In this document: positions 62,330-64,000 of the stretch, in pieces | How the letters are laid out: each line of letters starts with the position of its first letter | How positions within the stretch are numbered: the stretch's first letter is position 1 | Origin: Lutimonas saemankumensis | GTDB taxonomy: Bacteria > Bacteroidota > Bacteroidia > Flavobacteriales > Flavobacteriaceae | Assembly (NCBI RefSeq): GCF_020171465.1 | Contig: NZ_JAIUZR010000004.1 | Coordinates: 558,001 to 622,000, forward strand | Direction: 5' to 3' | Length of the DNA stretch: 64,000 nt | The notes under the pieces: model-generated | The model's database searches: none | Seen by the model: the letters and a program-made list of their open reading frames with translations, nothing else | What the model was told of the DNA's origin: nothing | Made by a program: the position numbers and the translations under genes

Positions 62330-64000
62330 TTAGAATGGATAATTTATACCAATATTATAGACCGCGTTACCAAAATTATAATTGACAAACCATCTGCTAC
62401 CGGCCGGAAGGTAAGGCTCATAAGTTTTAAACCCGATATCAAAACGGAATACAAGAAATCCAAAATCATACCGCAATCCAAAACCTGATCCTACAGCGGT
62501 GTACTGTAAAGAACTCAAACTTGTCAGTTTTCCTTCCTCACTAACAAGATTTGAATTTGTGATATCCCAAATATTACCGGCGTCAATGAACAATGCACTG
62601 TTAAATTTGTTGGTCAGTTTGAATCGGTATTCAAGGTTTCCTACTAATTTAAACGTCCCTACCTTGTATTCCAAATTATTGAGCTCCCCTCCGGGCCCTA
62701 GGTCAAAAGTTCTCCAGGCTCTTATCTCATTACTACCACCGGCGCTGTAACTTCTACTAAAAGGTATATCAGAGGAATTACCATAGGGAAAGGCCGCCCC
62801 GATAAAACTTCTGAATACCAGTATATTCTCATCTCTGAGTTCCCAGTACTTTTTATATTCAAATTCCGTCTTGATGTACTGGGCAATAGGAACATCTCTT
62901 AAAGTTCTTCTCCCAAATTCATCTTTATTTGGAAATATCAACTCGGAAAAGGTTCCTGCCGAAACCAACCGTGCGGTGAAATAAGAAAAATCATTGTCAT
63001 TAATATTTTCCCGGGTATTATAAACAAAGGAGTAGGAAATGGCAGGTACAAAGGAATCCTCAATCAAGATATCATGCCTTTCATCAACATCTGAAACAGT
63101 ATCATATTCATCCGGATATAGTTCTGAATTATCCGGATCCGCAAGAAAATCATTCATAATACCTAAAATTTCCAAATAATTTTCCTGTTTATTTTCAGGA
63201 AGAGGATCAGCACCAATTGATTCCTGAACATCAACCAGTTTGTTGTACTCCGATTTATAGATCACAAAATAGTTATCAACATTCTGGTTTTTTATATATT
63301 GTAAATTGAACAGATCGACTCTGTGTGCCACTTTCTTGGAACTTTTCCAGCCATAAGCCATCCCTGCTGTTGTGGTTTGTCTGTCAAGCCCTACATTTTT
63401 TTGAAAGCTTAAACTTGCGTCAAAATTAGTAGTGGGAGCCATATATTTTGGAATTATCTTGTCAGTATTGACAGGGAATAATATTCTTGGAAACCTCAGT
63501 GAGGCACTCGATAATATTTCCCAACCATTAAAGAACCCCCTGCTGTCCGAGGGGTCCTCTGCCAGATTGAATATGGATCCCTGAAAAGACAGTTCCATAA
63601 TTTCTGATCCCCTGAACATATTTCTTCCCAGAAAAGAGAATTTTCCCAAAATACCAAAGGGCTTTATATTAGAGGTAGTTGCATCCAGATCTACGGTTAT
63701 GGCATATTTCTTCAAGGGTGTAAGATATACGTCCGCAGTCAAAGACTCGTCCTCATTTTCCGTGTACGCAATGTCTACTGAGGAAGAAAAGGTTTGTAAA
63801 TTTCTGATATAACTCTGAGTTTGTGCCTTTTCCGAGTCCTTATAAAGTCCGTTGGGAGTTATAAACAGGGAGTTGACCAAATACTTTGGTTTAAACTTTA
63901 ATTTATCATAACTGTAGAACCTGTATCCTTTATAGGTGGCAGAATCCTTAACTTTTTTAGTTCTGTTCGCCGGTGTGGCATCCGTGTAAACATTAACCTC
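62330..64000 (-). CDS. BamA/TamA-family outer-membrane protein (TamL-like), N-terminus beyond the window
   Basis: The frame is open through the right edge (it starts before base 64000), so only the C-terminal ~556 residues are seen. They comprise the end of a POTRA region (LKFKPKYLVNSLFITPNG, then a repeat-like YRFYSYDKL) and a 16-strand barrel with SAGGSNEIRAWRTFDLGPG (the Omp85 lid-loop region) and GLRYDFGFLVFRFDIGFKTY, ending in phenylalanine (NYPF). In Bacteroidota this is the lipoprotein TamL, which with TamB moves proteins into or across the outer membrane. BamA is less likely. It is 55 bases after fbaA's start on the same strand. Confidence 0.85.
   Translation of the reverse strand, partial: EVNVYTDATPANRTKKVKDSATYKGYRFYSYDKLKFKPKYLVNSLFITPNGLYKDSEKAQTQSYIRNLQTFSSSVDIAYTENEDESLTADVYLTPLKKYAITVDLDATTSNIKPFGILGKFSFLGRNMFRGSEIMELSFQGSIFNLAEDPSDSRGFFNGWEILSSASLRFPRILFPVNTDKIIPKYMAPTTNFDASLSFQKNVGLDRQTTTAGMAYGWKSSKKVAHRVDLFNLQYIKNQNVDNYFVIYKSEYNKLVDVQESIGADPLPENKQENYLEILGIMNDFLADPDNSELYPDEYDTVSDVDERHDILIEDSFVPAISYSFVYNTRENINDNDFSYFTARLVSAGTFSELIFPNKDEFGRRTLRDVPIAQYIKTEFEYKKYWELRDENILVFRSFIGAAFPYGNSSDIPFSRSYSAGGSNEIRAWRTFDLGPGGELNNLEYKVGTFKLVGNLEYRFKLTNKFNSALFIDAGNIWDITNSNLVSEEGKLTSLSSLQYTAVGSGFGLRYDFGFLVFRFDIGFKTYEPYLPAGSRWFVNYNFGNAVYNIGINYPF

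Noticed and set aside
1-64000. CRISPR array
   Set aside because: No regularly spaced short repeats and no cas-like genes were seen; the only direct repeat pair is the 68-bp one after tRNA-Ala.

Overview
The window reads as chromosomal DNA of a member of the Bacteroidota, most likely a marine Flavobacteriia/Flavobacteriaceae relative. Evidence seen directly: at least ten start-proximal TAnnTTTG elements (the Bacteroidota -7 box), weak or absent Shine-Dalgarno sequences, a short 287-residue primary sigma factor, a TamL-like barrel protein, DUF4369-type TlpA and MacB-type permease proteins of Bacteroidota style, and an AccD without its zinc-ribbon cysteines. Genus cannot be fixed from the sequence alone.

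Region 1 (1-10825): molybdenum-cofactor genes (end of moeA, moaC, a mobA with a degenerate MobB-like front end, a MoeB/ThiF-rhodanese protein, then moaE and moaD on the other strand, with a membrane MutS-like ATPase between). They lead into a two-gene molybdoenzyme operon: a four-cluster ferredoxin fused to an NrfD membrane subunit, and a 963-residue cytoplasmic molybdopterin oxidoreductase. Region 2 (10885-18186): a TlpA-like lipoprotein, two tandem SulP anion transporters, an ETHE1-like persulfide dioxygenase fused to two rhodanese domains, a rhodanese lipoprotein and a one-haem lipoprotein. Regions 1 and 2 together look like a sulfur (persulfide/sulfite) oxidation locus. The molybdoenzyme operon and the dioxygenase gene carry the same Crp/Fnr-like operator (GTAAC-N4-GTTAC) at exactly the same distance from a -7 box, which suggests one regulon.

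Region 3 (18258-26278): a TPP riboswitch ahead of a TonB-dependent receptor, an overlapping operon pcrB-like / thiamine-binding protein / PnuC / NadR-kinase-like / arfB, a phosphopantetheinyl transferase, ahcY, a universal stress protein and tRNA-Ala(GGC). Region 4 (26279-36553): an accessory stretch between tRNA-Ala and tRNA-Val(GAC). It has a 68-bp direct repeat, two paralogous glycine-rich membrane microproteins that bracket a cluster (SDR, NAD-dependent epimerase-like, SnoaL-like, an outer-membrane protein, and a TolB-like/TPR regulator with a strong palindrome in its leader), then outer-membrane barrel genes.

Region 5 (36554-43792): structured DNA after tRNA-Val, a cupin, a sugar-kinase/nucleotidyltransferase pair, and hutHU with a divergent LysR gene. 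Region 6 (43853-52735): two thioredoxin-fold proteins, then a complete sigma-54 circuit: histidine kinase and NtrC-type regulator on one side; on the other side two enhancer palindromes, a -24/-12 promoter, a leader with two tiny ORFs, and an HlyD/ABC/FtsX export operon. Region 7 (52974-64000): housekeeping genes recJ, rpe, rpoD, pnp, rpsO, accD, fbaA, one unknown lipoprotein, and a TamL-like gene that runs off the right edge. No CRISPR array, integrase or transposase was seen.
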